From: Bradyrhizobium diversitatis
Lineage (GTDB): Bacteria > Pseudomonadota > Alphaproteobacteria > Rhizobiales > Xanthobacteraceae
DNA: 64,000 nt
NCBI RefSeq assembly: GCF_016031635.1
Contig: NZ_JACEGD010000023.1
Coordinates: 34,626 to 98,625 of the forward strand
Direction: 5' to 3'
Positions 36,412 through 43,665 of the stretch are shown one piece after another. The position numbers and the translations under genes were made by a program. The notes under the pieces are model-generated. The model did not search any database, was not told the origin of the DNA, and saw only the letters and a list, made by a program, of their open reading frames with translations. The first letter of the stretch is position 1, and every line of letters starts with the position of its first letter.

Positions 36412-37926
36412 TCAGTTCTCGGACTCCGTGAACACCTCGTCGCGCTTGGCGCGCAACGCCGGTAGGACGGTGAGGATCAAGAGGCTCGCCGCGACCGCAA
36501 GCAGCACCGCCGACAACGGGCGCGTGACGAACACGCTCCAGTCGCCGCGCGAGATCAGCAGCGCACGGCGCAGGTTCTCTTCCATCAGCGGTCCGAGCAC
36601 CATGCCGAGCAGCAGCGGCGCCGGCTCGAAATCGTGCTTGATCAGCCAATATCCGACCAAACCGAACACGCCTGCGAGGATGACGTCGACCGGCGCGTTG
36701 TTCACCGAATAGATGCCGATCGCGCAGAAGATCACGATCGAGGGGAACATCAGCCGGTACGGCACGCGCAGCAGCCGCACCCAGATGCCGACCAGCGGCA
36801 GGTTGATGATGATCAGCATCAGATTGCCGATCCACATCGAGGCGATCATGCCCCAGACGAGATCCGGCTGCTTCTGCATCACCTGCGGACCCGGCACGAT
36901 GCCGTGAATGGTCATCGCGCCCACCATCAGCGCCATCACCGCGTTCGGCGGGATGCCGAGCGTGAGCAGCGGGATGAAGGAGGTCTGCGCCGCGGCGTTG
37001 TTGGCGCTCTCCGGCCCCGCGACGCCCTCGATCGCGCCGCGGCCGAACCGCGACGGGTTCTTGGCCAGCTTCTTCTCGAGCGTATAGGCCGCAAACGACG
37101 CGATGACCGCGCCGCCGCCGGGCAGGATGCCGAGGATCGAGCCGAGCACGGTGCCGCGCAGGATCGGCGGCGTCGAGTCGAGCAGATCCTTTTTGGTCGG
37201 CATCAGGCCGGTGATCTTCTGCTGCACGAGATCGCGATTCATCTCGGCGCCATGGTCGAGATTGCGGATGATCTCGGCAAAACCGAACACGCCCATCGCC
37301 ACGGTCGCAAAGCCGAGGCCGTCGGCGAGCTCGGGAATGTTGAAGGCCATGCGCGAGGCGCCGGTCTCGATGTCCGAGCCGACCATCGACAGCAGCAGGC
37401 CGAACACGATCATGGCGATCGCCTTCAGCACCGAGCCCTTGGCCAGGACCACCGCGAAGATCAGGCCGAGCACCATCAGCGAGAAATATTCGGCCGGGCC
37501 AAAGGCAAGCGCGAGCTTCGTAAGCGGCGCGCCGAGGATGGCAATCAAGACGGTCGCGACGCAGCCGGCGAAGAACGAGCCGATCGCGGCAATCGCCAGC
37601 GCCGGGCCGGCGCGGCCCTGCTTGGCCATCTGGTGGCCGTCGATGGCGGTGACGACCGATGTTGCCTCGCCGGGTATGTTGACCAGGATCGACGTGGTCG
37701 AGCCGCCATACTGGGCACCATAATAGATGCCGGCGAGCATGATCAACGCGCCGACCGGCGGCAGTCCGAAGGTGATTGGCAGCAGCATCGCGACGGTAGC
37801 GATGGTACCGATGCCCGGGAGCACGCCGACCAGCGTCCCGACGAGGGCGCCGATCAGGCACATCAGCAGGTTGATCGGAGAAAAGGCGACGGCGAAGCCG
37901 TGAGCGAGGTTGGCAAAAATATCCAT
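36412..37926 (-). CDS. Tripartite tricarboxylate transporter large permease (TctA family)
   Basis: 504 residues with about 11-12 hydrophobic helices. The family motifs are GVLPGIGTIATVAMLLPITFGLPPVGALIMLAGIYYGAQYGGSTTSILVNIPGEATSVVTAIDG and PGGGAVIASFAAYTLEKKL. It is the sodium-coupled channel of the system and works with the TctB subunit encoded seven bases upstream. The tail (VFTESEN) is hydrophilic. Confidence 0.93.
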   Translation of the reverse strand: MDIFANLAHGFAVAFSPINLLMCLIGALVGTLVGVLPGIGTIATVAMLLPITFGLPPVGALIMLAGIYYGAQYGGSTTSILVNIPGEATSVVTAIDGHQMAKQGRAGPALAIAAIGSFFAGCVATVLIAILGAPLTKLALAFGPAEYFSLMVLGLIFAVVLAKGSVLKAIAMIVFGLLLSMVGSDIETGASRMAFNIPELADGLGFATVAMGVFGFAEIIRNLDHGAEMNRDLVQQKITGLMPTKKDLLDSTPPILRGTVLGSILGILPGGGAVIASFAAYTLEKKLAKNPSRFGRGAIEGVAGPESANNAAAQTSFIPLLTLGIPPNAVMALMVGAMTIHGIVPGPQVMQKQPDLVWGMIASMWIGNLMLIIINLPLVGIWVRLLRVPYRLMFPSIVIFCAIGIYSVNNAPVDVILAGVFGLVGYWLIKHDFEPAPLLLGMVLGPLMEENLRRALLISRGDWSVFVTRPLSAVLLAVAASLLILTVLPALRAKRDEVFTESEN

Positions 37927-37933
37927 TACGCCC

Positions 37934-38695
37934 TCACTGGTTCAGGAAACGCGGATACATCGGCATCGGCAGCCCGAGCACGTAGGGAAACAGGATGGCG
38001 CAGCCGACCGTCAGGCAGGCGCCGACGATCACCGCTTCGAGCCATCGCGTCTCGTGCGAGCCCGTCGCCGCGATCATGAAGCTCGAAAAAGCCGTAACCA
38101 CGAGGCCGAGCGACCGGATCGACAGGGCGAAGAAGAGGATCGCGGCCACCACGAACAGCGGTCCCCGCCAGGAATAATGAGCCATCGGCGGCCCATCGGT
38201 TAGAAGGCCGGTCAGGGCGATGCCGGCGGACAAGGCGACCAGCAGCCCGCCGAACATGCGCGGCGCGGTGCCTGCGCCGAAGGAGAAGCCCCGCATGCCC
38301 TGCAAGTCGCTCCCTGCCCACAACGCGAACAGCGCAAGCGCCATGAGAACGACGCCGCCGACATAATCCTGTGCCGATCGGATCGTCATGAAGAGCGTCA
38401 GGATCGCCACGGCGAACAGCGGATAGGAATAGATCAGCGCCAGCAGCACCTCGGACGACATCTTCTTGGTGCCGCCGCCGAACGATCCGAATATGGCACT
38501 GGGCGCGTCGGCGAGCAGCGCCGTCGCGTGGCTGGTCACGACCGCCGCCGGACCGCGGCCGGTGCCCCAGCCGAAGATCGTCCCGATCGACCAGATCAAT
38601 TCGAAAATCTGCGGCGCAATCGCCAGCAGACAAAAGCCGAGCGCTACCTTGGTGTTTCGGGTAGCTGTCGCTGAGTGGCCCATCGTGTCGGCCAT
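37934..38695 (-). CDS. Tripartite tricarboxylate transporter small membrane subunit (TctB family)
   Basis: 253 residues, longer than the usual 150-200 of TctB. The C-terminal part (MLRGFSFGAGTAPRMFGGLLVALSAGIAL) carries the TctB pattern GTAPRM. The N-terminal 100 residues add two extra hydrophobic helices with an intervening loop (ATALLADAPSAIFGSFGGG). That extension is found in some Bradyrhizobium members. It is the first gene of this transporter set. Confidence 0.85.
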   Translation of the reverse strand: MADTMGHSATATRNTKVALGFCLLAIAPQIFELIWSIGTIFGWGTGRGPAAVVTSHATALLADAPSAIFGSFGGGTKKMSSEVLLALIYSYPLFAVAILTLFMTIRSAQDYVGGVVLMALALFALWAGSDLQGMRGFSFGAGTAPRMFGGLLVALSAGIALTGLLTDGPPMAHYSWRGPLFVVAAILFFALSIRSLGLVVTAFSSFMIAATGSHETRWLEAVIVGACLTVGCAILFPYVLGLPMPMYPRFLNQ

Positions 38696-38791
38696 GCCTG
38701 TCTCCTCCGCGACCCGTAAGTCACGAGCACTGTTGTTCTAAATCCGCTGGAACTGGATCCCCCGCCCCGGATCACTGCCTAGCGATTTTCA

Positions 38792-39322
38792 CTACACAAT
38801 GCCAGCAAAACCCAACACGCCCCCAGCGAGCAGGAGCCACAGGGGATTGACGCGCGAGACGGACGCCATCACGGCAACCATTGCGGTCAGAAGCAGTGCA
38901 GCAATGCTGCGATCGGTGGACTGGGCCAGGATAAGGGCACTCGCCGCCATCAAACCAATCGAGAGCGGAACCAATGCAGCCTGGATCAGGCCGGGCCAGC
39001 GCGATTGGCTGGGGCGATTCAGGAGCCGGCTGACATAATAGGCAAGCAGCGCCGTCGGCAGGCACATCGCCAGCGTCGCCGCCAGCGCGCCGGGGACGCC
39101 GGCCACGGCATAGCCGATTAACGTCACGATAAGTACGTTCGGACCTGGCGAGAGCTGCGCGATCGCATAGGCGTCCGCGAACTGCTTGTCAGTCATCCAG
39201 TGATTCACCTCCACCGCGATCCGGTGCATCTCGGGCACCGCTGCCGCGGCCCCGCCGACGGCAAATAGCGACATCAGACCGAAGGTGGAGATCAGCGACC
39301 AGATCGGGCTGTGGCCGGTCAT
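38792..39322 (-). CDS. Chromate transporter, second half (ChrA-type short chain)
   Basis: 176 residues with five to six helices. The motif ISTFGLMSLFAVGGAAAAVPEMHRIAVEVNHWMTDKQFADAYAIAQLSPGPNVLIVTLIGYAVAGVPGALAATLAMCLPT is the ChrA repeat. It is encoded directly after the first half with a four-base overlap, so the two make a heterodimer in place of the single-chain ChrA. Transported anion is inferred from the family; sulfate or other oxyanions are possible. Confidence 0.88.
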   Translation of the reverse strand: MTGHSPIWSLISTFGLMSLFAVGGAAAAVPEMHRIAVEVNHWMTDKQFADAYAIAQLSPGPNVLIVTLIGYAVAGVPGALAATLAMCLPTALLAYYVSRLLNRPSQSRWPGLIQAALVPLSIGLMAASALILAQSTDRSIAALLLTAMVAVMASVSRVNPLWLLLAGGVLGFAGIV

Positions 39323-39915
39323 GCTGCTACTTTCCGCCGCAGGAAATAAGTGAGGCCGATACTGATGGGGATCGCGATCAGCAGCACCGCCTGGAGCGGC
39401 AGGCGAAGCACGCCGATGGCGAGGAACACGCCGAGCATCAGGATCACCGCGAAGGGATCCGCCCGCTTGAGCAGGGGCATCATCATGCGGAAGACCACGG
39501 CGATCAAGAGGCCGACCGCCGCGCAGGAGATGCCGGCAAGGATGCGGCGCAGCACCTCGAGATCGCCGAAACGGGCGTAAGCGATCGCCAGCGCCGTCAT
39601 GATCAGCGTCGGCGGCAGCAACAACCCGGCAAAGGCGGCAACGCCGCCGGCGATGCCGCGCAGCCGCGATCCGAACACCATCGACAGATTGACGATGTTG
39701 GGCCCGGGCAGGAAGTGGCAGAGCGCAAAGGTCTCGTTGAACTCGTCCGCCGTCATCCAGCGGTGCTGCTCGACGATCGCTCGCCGGGCAAACACCAGGA
39801 CCCCGCCGAAACCCGCCAGCGACATCCTGGCGAAGGCCAGAAACAGCGCGACCAGGCTTGGCGGTGTGGTGGCGAGATCCGGCTCTTGGACGGCCGGTGC
39901 TGAACCCGAGGACAT
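39319..39915 (-). CDS. Chromate transporter, first half (ChrA-type short chain)
   Basis: 198 residues. The ChrA repeat is in FARMSLAGFGGVLVFARRAIVEQHRWMTADEFNETFALCHFLPGPNIVNLSMVFGSRLRGIAGG. It contains six hydrophobic segments. It precedes and overlaps the second half. The short N-terminus (MSSGSAPAVQEPDLATTPP) is disordered. Confidence 0.88.
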   Translation of the reverse strand: MSSGSAPAVQEPDLATTPPSLVALFLAFARMSLAGFGGVLVFARRAIVEQHRWMTADEFNETFALCHFLPGPNIVNLSMVFGSRLRGIAGGVAAFAGLLLPPTLIMTALAIAYARFGDLEVLRRILAGISCAAVGLLIAVVFRMMMPLLKRADPFAVILMLGVFLAIGVLRLPLQAVLLIAIPISIGLTYFLRRKVAA

Positions 39916-40039
39916 GGCAGGAGCTTAGAACGAGGGTCGCGCCGTGGCCAAGACGGTCCGGAACCTATCCAAAGGGAACCGCAGCCAATCCGCTCGAAAC
40001 CCCTGTTTTTCGAAAGCTTTGCGTCCTATATTGGGAGTG

Positions 40040-40375
40040 CCGGTTCGCCGGCTATGGAAATAAACGGTCGTCGCAATAAACCATTCGGACCCGGGGGCGG
40101 TACCCGGCGCCTCCACCAAAGCCCACCATCGGGCAGTCCCGAAGCGGGCTTTGGCGGGGGCGAAATAGGATCGACGAGGGCGTAAAGGGCGTACTTTTTC
40201 CCGGTATTGTTCCGCCGTTATCGGGCTACTGCAATAGTTGCCAACGACAACTTTGCTCCGGTTGCTCAGGCTGCGTAACGCAGTTTGAAAGACCACTCTA
40301 AAGTCCTAGCGGGTTAAGCTCCGCTAGGCGGGGTTCGGAGGCACCTGGCAACAGAAGCCTCCACTTTAACTCTTT
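40040..40375 (+). ncRNA. ssrA: Transfer-messenger RNA, circularly permuted two-piece type
   Basis: The acceptor piece comes first and ends GGCGCCTCCACCA at 40118, preceded by a T-arm-like CCGGG...CCCGG. After a processed spacer, the coding piece starts GGGGGCGAAATAGGATCGACG at 40156. Its first seven bases pair with CGCCTCC of the acceptor end, closing the tRNA-like stem with one G-U pair. The tag frame at 40240-40278 encodes ANDNFAPVAQAA then TAA. A hairpin CCTAGCGG/CCGCTAGG lies at 40305-40328. This order, 3' piece before 5' piece, is the permuted alphaproteobacterial form. Outer boundaries are approximate. The next gene encodes SspB. Confidence 0.93.
40240..40278 (+). other. tmRNA-encoded degradation tag frame
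   Basis: Thirteen codons from GCC 40240 to TAA 40278 encode A-N-D-N-F-A-P-V-A-Q-A-A. The terminal Ala-Ala is the ClpX recognition end, and the N-terminal Ala-Asn-Asp-Asn segment is where SspB binds in alphaproteobacteria. There is no start codon because translation resumes from the stalled mRNA. Confidence 0.92.
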
Positions 40376-40482
40376 CATTTCTTCCCCGGCGGGGACTCCT
40401 GCTCACCCGTCAGGCGCGGTACTATTGCGGCTTGGCGAGTCGGGCCGGCAGGGCCCGGCTTCGGGGATGCAACAGGACCACC

Positions 40483-41001
40483 ATGGCGACCGATCATATC
40501 CGATATGATGTGCTGGCCCGCGACGCGCTGCGCGGCGTGCTGCGGAAGGTGCTGACCGACGCCGCGGCCCATGGCCTGCCGGGCGAGCACCATTTCTTCA
40601 TCACCTTCGTGTCGAAGGCCGAGGGCGTGAAGCTGTCGCCGCGGCTGCTCGCGCAATACCCGGAAGAGATGACGATCATCCTCCAGCACCAGTTCTGGGA
40701 CCTGACCGTGCTCGAGGACCGGTTCGAGGTCGGCCTGTCCTTTGGCGGCATTCCGGAGCGGCTGGTGGTGCCGTTCAGTGCCATCAAGAGCTTCCTCGAT
40801 CCGTCCGTGAAGTTCGGCCTCCAGTTCGACACCTCCGACGTCGCCGAGGTCGCGCCCGAGACTTTGCCTGCAGCGCCCGCGCCGTCGGCCGTCTCGGTCC
40901 CGGCACCTGCGACCGAGACAGCGGAAGCCACCGACGAGCCGACCCCGCCGAGCCAGGGTGGCGCCGAAGTCGTGCGGCTCGATCGTTTCCGTAAGAAATG
41001 A
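40483..41001 (+). CDS. sspB: SspB-family ClpXP adaptor (alphaproteobacterial type)
   Basis: 172 residues from ATG 40483. The core (DHIRYDVLARDALRGVLRKVLTDAAAHGLPGEHHFFITFVSKAEGVKLSPRLLAQYPEEMTIILQHQFWDLTV) is the alpha-type SspB fold. A Pro/Ala/Glu-rich linker of about 45 residues follows, then the C-terminal tail AEVVRLDRFRKK, the ClpX-binding XB motif. It tethers ssrA-tagged proteins to ClpXP. It lies about 110 bases downstream of the tmRNA gene that makes the tag. Confidence 0.92.
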   Translation: MATDHIRYDVLARDALRGVLRKVLTDAAAHGLPGEHHFFITFVSKAEGVKLSPRLLAQYPEEMTIILQHQFWDLTVLEDRFEVGLSFGGIPERLVVPFSAIKSFLDPSVKFGLQFDTSDVAEVAPETLPAAPAPSAVSVPAPATETAEATDEPTPPSQGGAEVVRLDRFRKK

Positions 41002-41099
41002 TCTAGGTTGGGCTCGAGCCCGTCGCACGCAGCCAAACTGCGTATATAGAGAGCACATGAATGGCCGTGCGGCTTTCGCGCGGCGGAATGGATGTGCTC

Positions 41100-42515
41100 A
41101 TGGCCAAGAAGACCCGCCCTTCAAGCTCCGCGACCCGCATCGAAACCGATAGCTTCGGTCCCATCGAGGTCCCCGCCGACCGCTATTGGGGGGCCCAGAC
41201 CGAACGCTCGCGCCAGAATTTTCGCATCGGCACCGATCGCATGCCGATCTCGCTGGTTCATGCTCTCGGCATCGTCAAGCTCGCTGCGGCGCAGGCCAAT
41301 CTCGAGCTCGGCCTGCTCGACCGGCGCCGGGCGGGCGCCATCATCCGCGCCGCGCGCGAGGTGATCGAAGGCAGGCTGGACGATCATTTTCCGCTTGTCG
41401 TGTGGCAGACCGGCTCCGGCACGCAGAGCAACATGAACCTCAACGAGGTGATCGCCAACCGCGCCAATGAGCTTCTCGGCGGCGAGCTCGGCGCCAAGAA
41501 GCCGGTACATCCCAACGACCACGTCAACATGAGCCAGTCGTCGAACGACTCGTTTCCCACCGCGATGCACATCGCGGCCGCAAGCCGCATCAATGCCGAT
41601 CTCGTCCCTGCCCTCGGCGAATTGCTCCGCGCGCTGCGCAAGAAGGAGAAGGAGTTCGCAAGGATCGTCAAGATCGGCCGCACCCACACCCAGGATGCGA
41701 CGCCCCTGACGCTGGGCCAGGAATTTTCCGGCTATGCCGCGCAGGTCGAAAGCGGCATCGCCCGGCTCAAGATCGCGGTGAAGGAGCTCTATCCGCTGGC
41801 GCAGGGCGGCACCGCCGTCGGCACCGGCCTCAACTCGAAGCCGCGCTTTGCAAAACTGTTCGCAAGGCATGTTGCCGGGATCACGAAGCTCCCCTTCACC
41901 AGCGCCGCCAACAAATTCGAGGCGCTGGCCTCGAACGACGCCTATGTGCTGGCGCACGGCGCCATCAATTCGGTCGCGACCGGCCTGTTCAAGATCGCCA
42001 ACGACATCCGCCTGCTCGGCTCCGGCCCGCGTTCGGGCCTTGGCGAATTGATCCTGCCGGAGAACGAGCCGGGCTCCTCGATCATGCCCGGCAAGGTCAA
42101 TCCGACCCAGTGCGAGGCGATGACCATGGTGTGCTGCCAGGTATTCGGCAATCACACCGCCATCACCGTCGCCGGCAGCCAGGGCCATTTCGAGCTCAAC
42201 GTCTACAAGCCCGTGCTCGCCTACAACATGCTGCACTCGATCCGCCTGATGGCGGATGCCGCACGCTCTTTCACCGAACATTGCGTCAGCGGCATCCGCG
42301 CCGACGAAAAGCGTATCAAGGAGCTGATGGAGCGCTCGCTGATGCTGGTCACGGCGCTGGCCCCGAAGATCGGCTACGACAACGCGGCAAAGGTCGCCAA
42401 GACGGCGCATGCCAACGGCACCACGCTGAAGGAGGAGGCGCTGCGGCTCGGCTTCGTCTCGGCCGACGAGTTCGACCGTCTGGTACGCCCCGAGAAGATG
42501 ACCAGCCCGGGATAG
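41100..42515 (+). CDS. fumC: Fumarate hydratase, class II
   Basis: 471 residues from ATG 41100; ATGs at 41061 and 41088 are in frame, and the start is uncertain by up to 13 codons. Signatures are SGTQSNMNLNEVIANRA, GRTHTQDATPLTLGQEFSGYA and the fumarase/lyase motif GSSIMPGKVNPTQCEA. It hydrates fumarate to malate in the TCA cycle, is oxygen-stable and has no iron-sulfur cluster. Two small genes follow on the same strand. Confidence 0.95.
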   Translation: MAKKTRPSSSATRIETDSFGPIEVPADRYWGAQTERSRQNFRIGTDRMPISLVHALGIVKLAAAQANLELGLLDRRRAGAIIRAAREVIEGRLDDHFPLVVWQTGSGTQSNMNLNEVIANRANELLGGELGAKKPVHPNDHVNMSQSSNDSFPTAMHIAAASRINADLVPALGELLRALRKKEKEFARIVKIGRTHTQDATPLTLGQEFSGYAAQVESGIARLKIAVKELYPLAQGGTAVGTGLNSKPRFAKLFARHVAGITKLPFTSAANKFEALASNDAYVLAHGAINSVATGLFKIANDIRLLGSGPRSGLGELILPENEPGSSIMPGKVNPTQCEAMTMVCCQVFGNHTAITVAGSQGHFELNVYKPVLAYNMLHSIRLMADAARSFTEHCVSGIRADEKRIKELMERSLMLVTALAPKIGYDNAAKVAKTAHANGTTLKEEALRLGFVSADEFDRLVRPEKMTSPG

Positions 42516-42802
42516 ATTTCCGAATTCCGACAGCCATCCGTAATGATACGGAGCCTCGACCCTCCAGAAATATGCGGTTTTGGGGGAGGGATTTGATTAC
42601 CGTCAATGTTACGGCGGAGCGGCGTGTTACGCAGCTATTCTGCCCTCGACGGGCGAAATTCATCGTTTGATGGCCCGATGGGCCGATTGACGAGGACGAG
42701 CGAATGGCGATCAAGTCTTGCGGGTCTTGCGGGGCGCAACGCGGCACCCTGTTTCTGAATGTTTCATCCTGCCTGAAGAGGAGCGGATGATGGAGACGCG
42801 GC
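42516..42802. other. Intergenic stretch before the DUF4169 gene
   Basis: About 290 bases. No protein-like frame, RNA gene or clear terminator stands out. A promoter for the downstream small genes may lie here. Confidence 0.5.
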
Positions 42803-42991
42803 ATGGGGAACGTCATCAACCTGAATCGATTCAGGAAGCGCGCCGAGCGGGAAGCCTCGGCGAAGCAGGCGGACGCCAACCGGGCGAAATTCGGTCGCAC
42901 GAAGGCGGCACGCTCGGCGGAGGAGAAGCGGGCGGACCAGGCCAAGGAGCATCTGGACCAGCACCGGATCGATCACGAGGAGCAGCCATGA
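42803..42991 (+). CDS. DUF4169 family small protein
   Basis: 62 residues, almost wholly charged and helical (NLNRFRKRAEREASAKQADANRAKFGRTKAARSAEEKRA), matching the DUF4169 pattern MGxVINLNRxRK. It is probably a cytoplasmic protein with nucleic-acid or partner contacts. The function is unknown. Its stop overlaps the next gene as ATGA, so the two are coupled. Confidence 0.85.
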   Translation: MGNVINLNRFRKRAEREASAKQADANRAKFGRTKAARSAEEKRADQAKEHLDQHRIDHEEQP

Positions 42992-43239
42992 AGTCGCCCG
43001 TCGTGAAGCGCTCGATCGTCGTCGCCGGCCACAAGACCAGCGTCAGCCTGGAAGAGGCATTCTGGAACGGCATGAAGGAGATCTCCGGCCTGCGCAACAT
43101 GACGTTGTCCGAGCTGGTCGGCGAGATCGACAACAACCGCCAGCAAGGCAATCTGTCTTCGGCGATCCGCCTCTTCGTCCTGGACTACTTCAAGAGCCGC
43201 GCCATGGCCGCCCAGCCGGACAAGGTCCCGGCCCAGTAG
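42988..43239 (+). CDS. Ribbon-helix-helix domain protein
   Basis: 83 residues. The sequence VVKRSIVVAGHKTSVSLEEAFWNGMKEISGLRNMTLSELVGEIDNNRQQGNLSSAIRLFVLDYF is the RHH_4 (aryl-sulfate-type) fold found in Rhizobiales, a possible DNA-binding beta-alpha-alpha unit. The pair DUF4169-RHH downstream of fumC recurs in this order, as far as I recall. It may be a regulator, but the target is unknown. Confidence 0.85.
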   Translation: MKSPVVKRSIVVAGHKTSVSLEEAFWNGMKEISGLRNMTLSELVGEIDNNRQQGNLSSAIRLFVLDYFKSRAMAAQPDKVPAQ

Positions 43240-43245
43240 CCTTCG

Positions 43246-43267
43246 GGGGCGCCCACGAGGGCACCCC
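43246..43267 (+). terminator. Weak hairpin after the RHH gene
   Basis: GGGG-C-GCCC pairs with GGGC-A-CCCC around an ACGA loop, with one internal mismatch. No T-run follows, so it may stop transcription only partly before feoA. Confidence 0.45.
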
Positions 43268-43278
43268 GGCTGCCACAC

Positions 43279-43295
43279 TTTAAAATCACTCTAAG
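43279..43295 (+). promoter_or_regulatory. Candidate iron control element (Irr box) upstream of feoAB
   Basis: TTTAAAATCACTCTAAG matches the rhizobial ICE consensus TTTAGAA-N3-TTCTAAA at 11 of 14 fixed positions. It lies 60 bases before the feoA ATG, where Irr would control iron uptake according to haem and iron status. The match is by eye; strength is moderate. Confidence 0.65.
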
Positions 43296-43354
43296 GTGCA
43301 GCTTCCGCGAACGTGCGCGCTTGACCTCGATGCCTTGCGTTGAAAATACAGGGC

Positions 43355-43630
43355 ATGACCGACACCACTGACACGCGTCCGCACATGCCGCTGGGTCTGG
43401 CCCAGCGCGGCTATACCGGCGTCATCCAGCACCTTTCCGCCAAGCAGGCGGGCTCGGCGCTCTCGGACGTCGAGCTCGAAAGCCGCCTGATCGAACTCGG
43501 CTTCGTCGAGGGCGCCCGGGTCGAGATCCTGCATGAGGGGCTGGTCGGGCGCGATCCGATCGCCGTACGGGTCGACAGCATCACCATCGCGGTCCGCCGT
43601 CGCGAAGCCATGGCCATCATCGTCGCCTAG
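43355..43630 (+). CDS. feoA: FeoA domain protein of ferrous iron uptake
   Basis: 91 residues from ATG 43355. The SH3-like FeoA fold is visible in PLGLAQRGYTGVIQHLSAKQAGSALSDVELESRLIELGFVEGARVEILHEGLVGRDPIAVRVDSITIAVRRREAMAIIV. It is needed for full FeoB activity. It lies 35 bases upstream of feoB and downstream of the candidate Irr box. Confidence 0.93.
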   Translation: MTDTTDTRPHMPLGLAQRGYTGVIQHLSAKQAGSALSDVELESRLIELGFVEGARVEILHEGLVGRDPIAVRVDSITIAVRRREAMAIIVA

Positions 43631-43665
43631 ATCGCGACGGGACGCCTCATCCGGGCCCTGATCAC

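Noticed and set aside
36634..38079. 481-codon open frame opposite the TctA gene
   Set aside because: Extreme Arg/Asp/Gln/His content and no domains; TctA on the minus strand explains the region.
40337..40365. GGAGGC/GCCTCC hairpin at the end of the tmRNA as a separate terminator
   Set aside because: May be part of the tmRNA fold; no T-run follows, so it was not listed separately.
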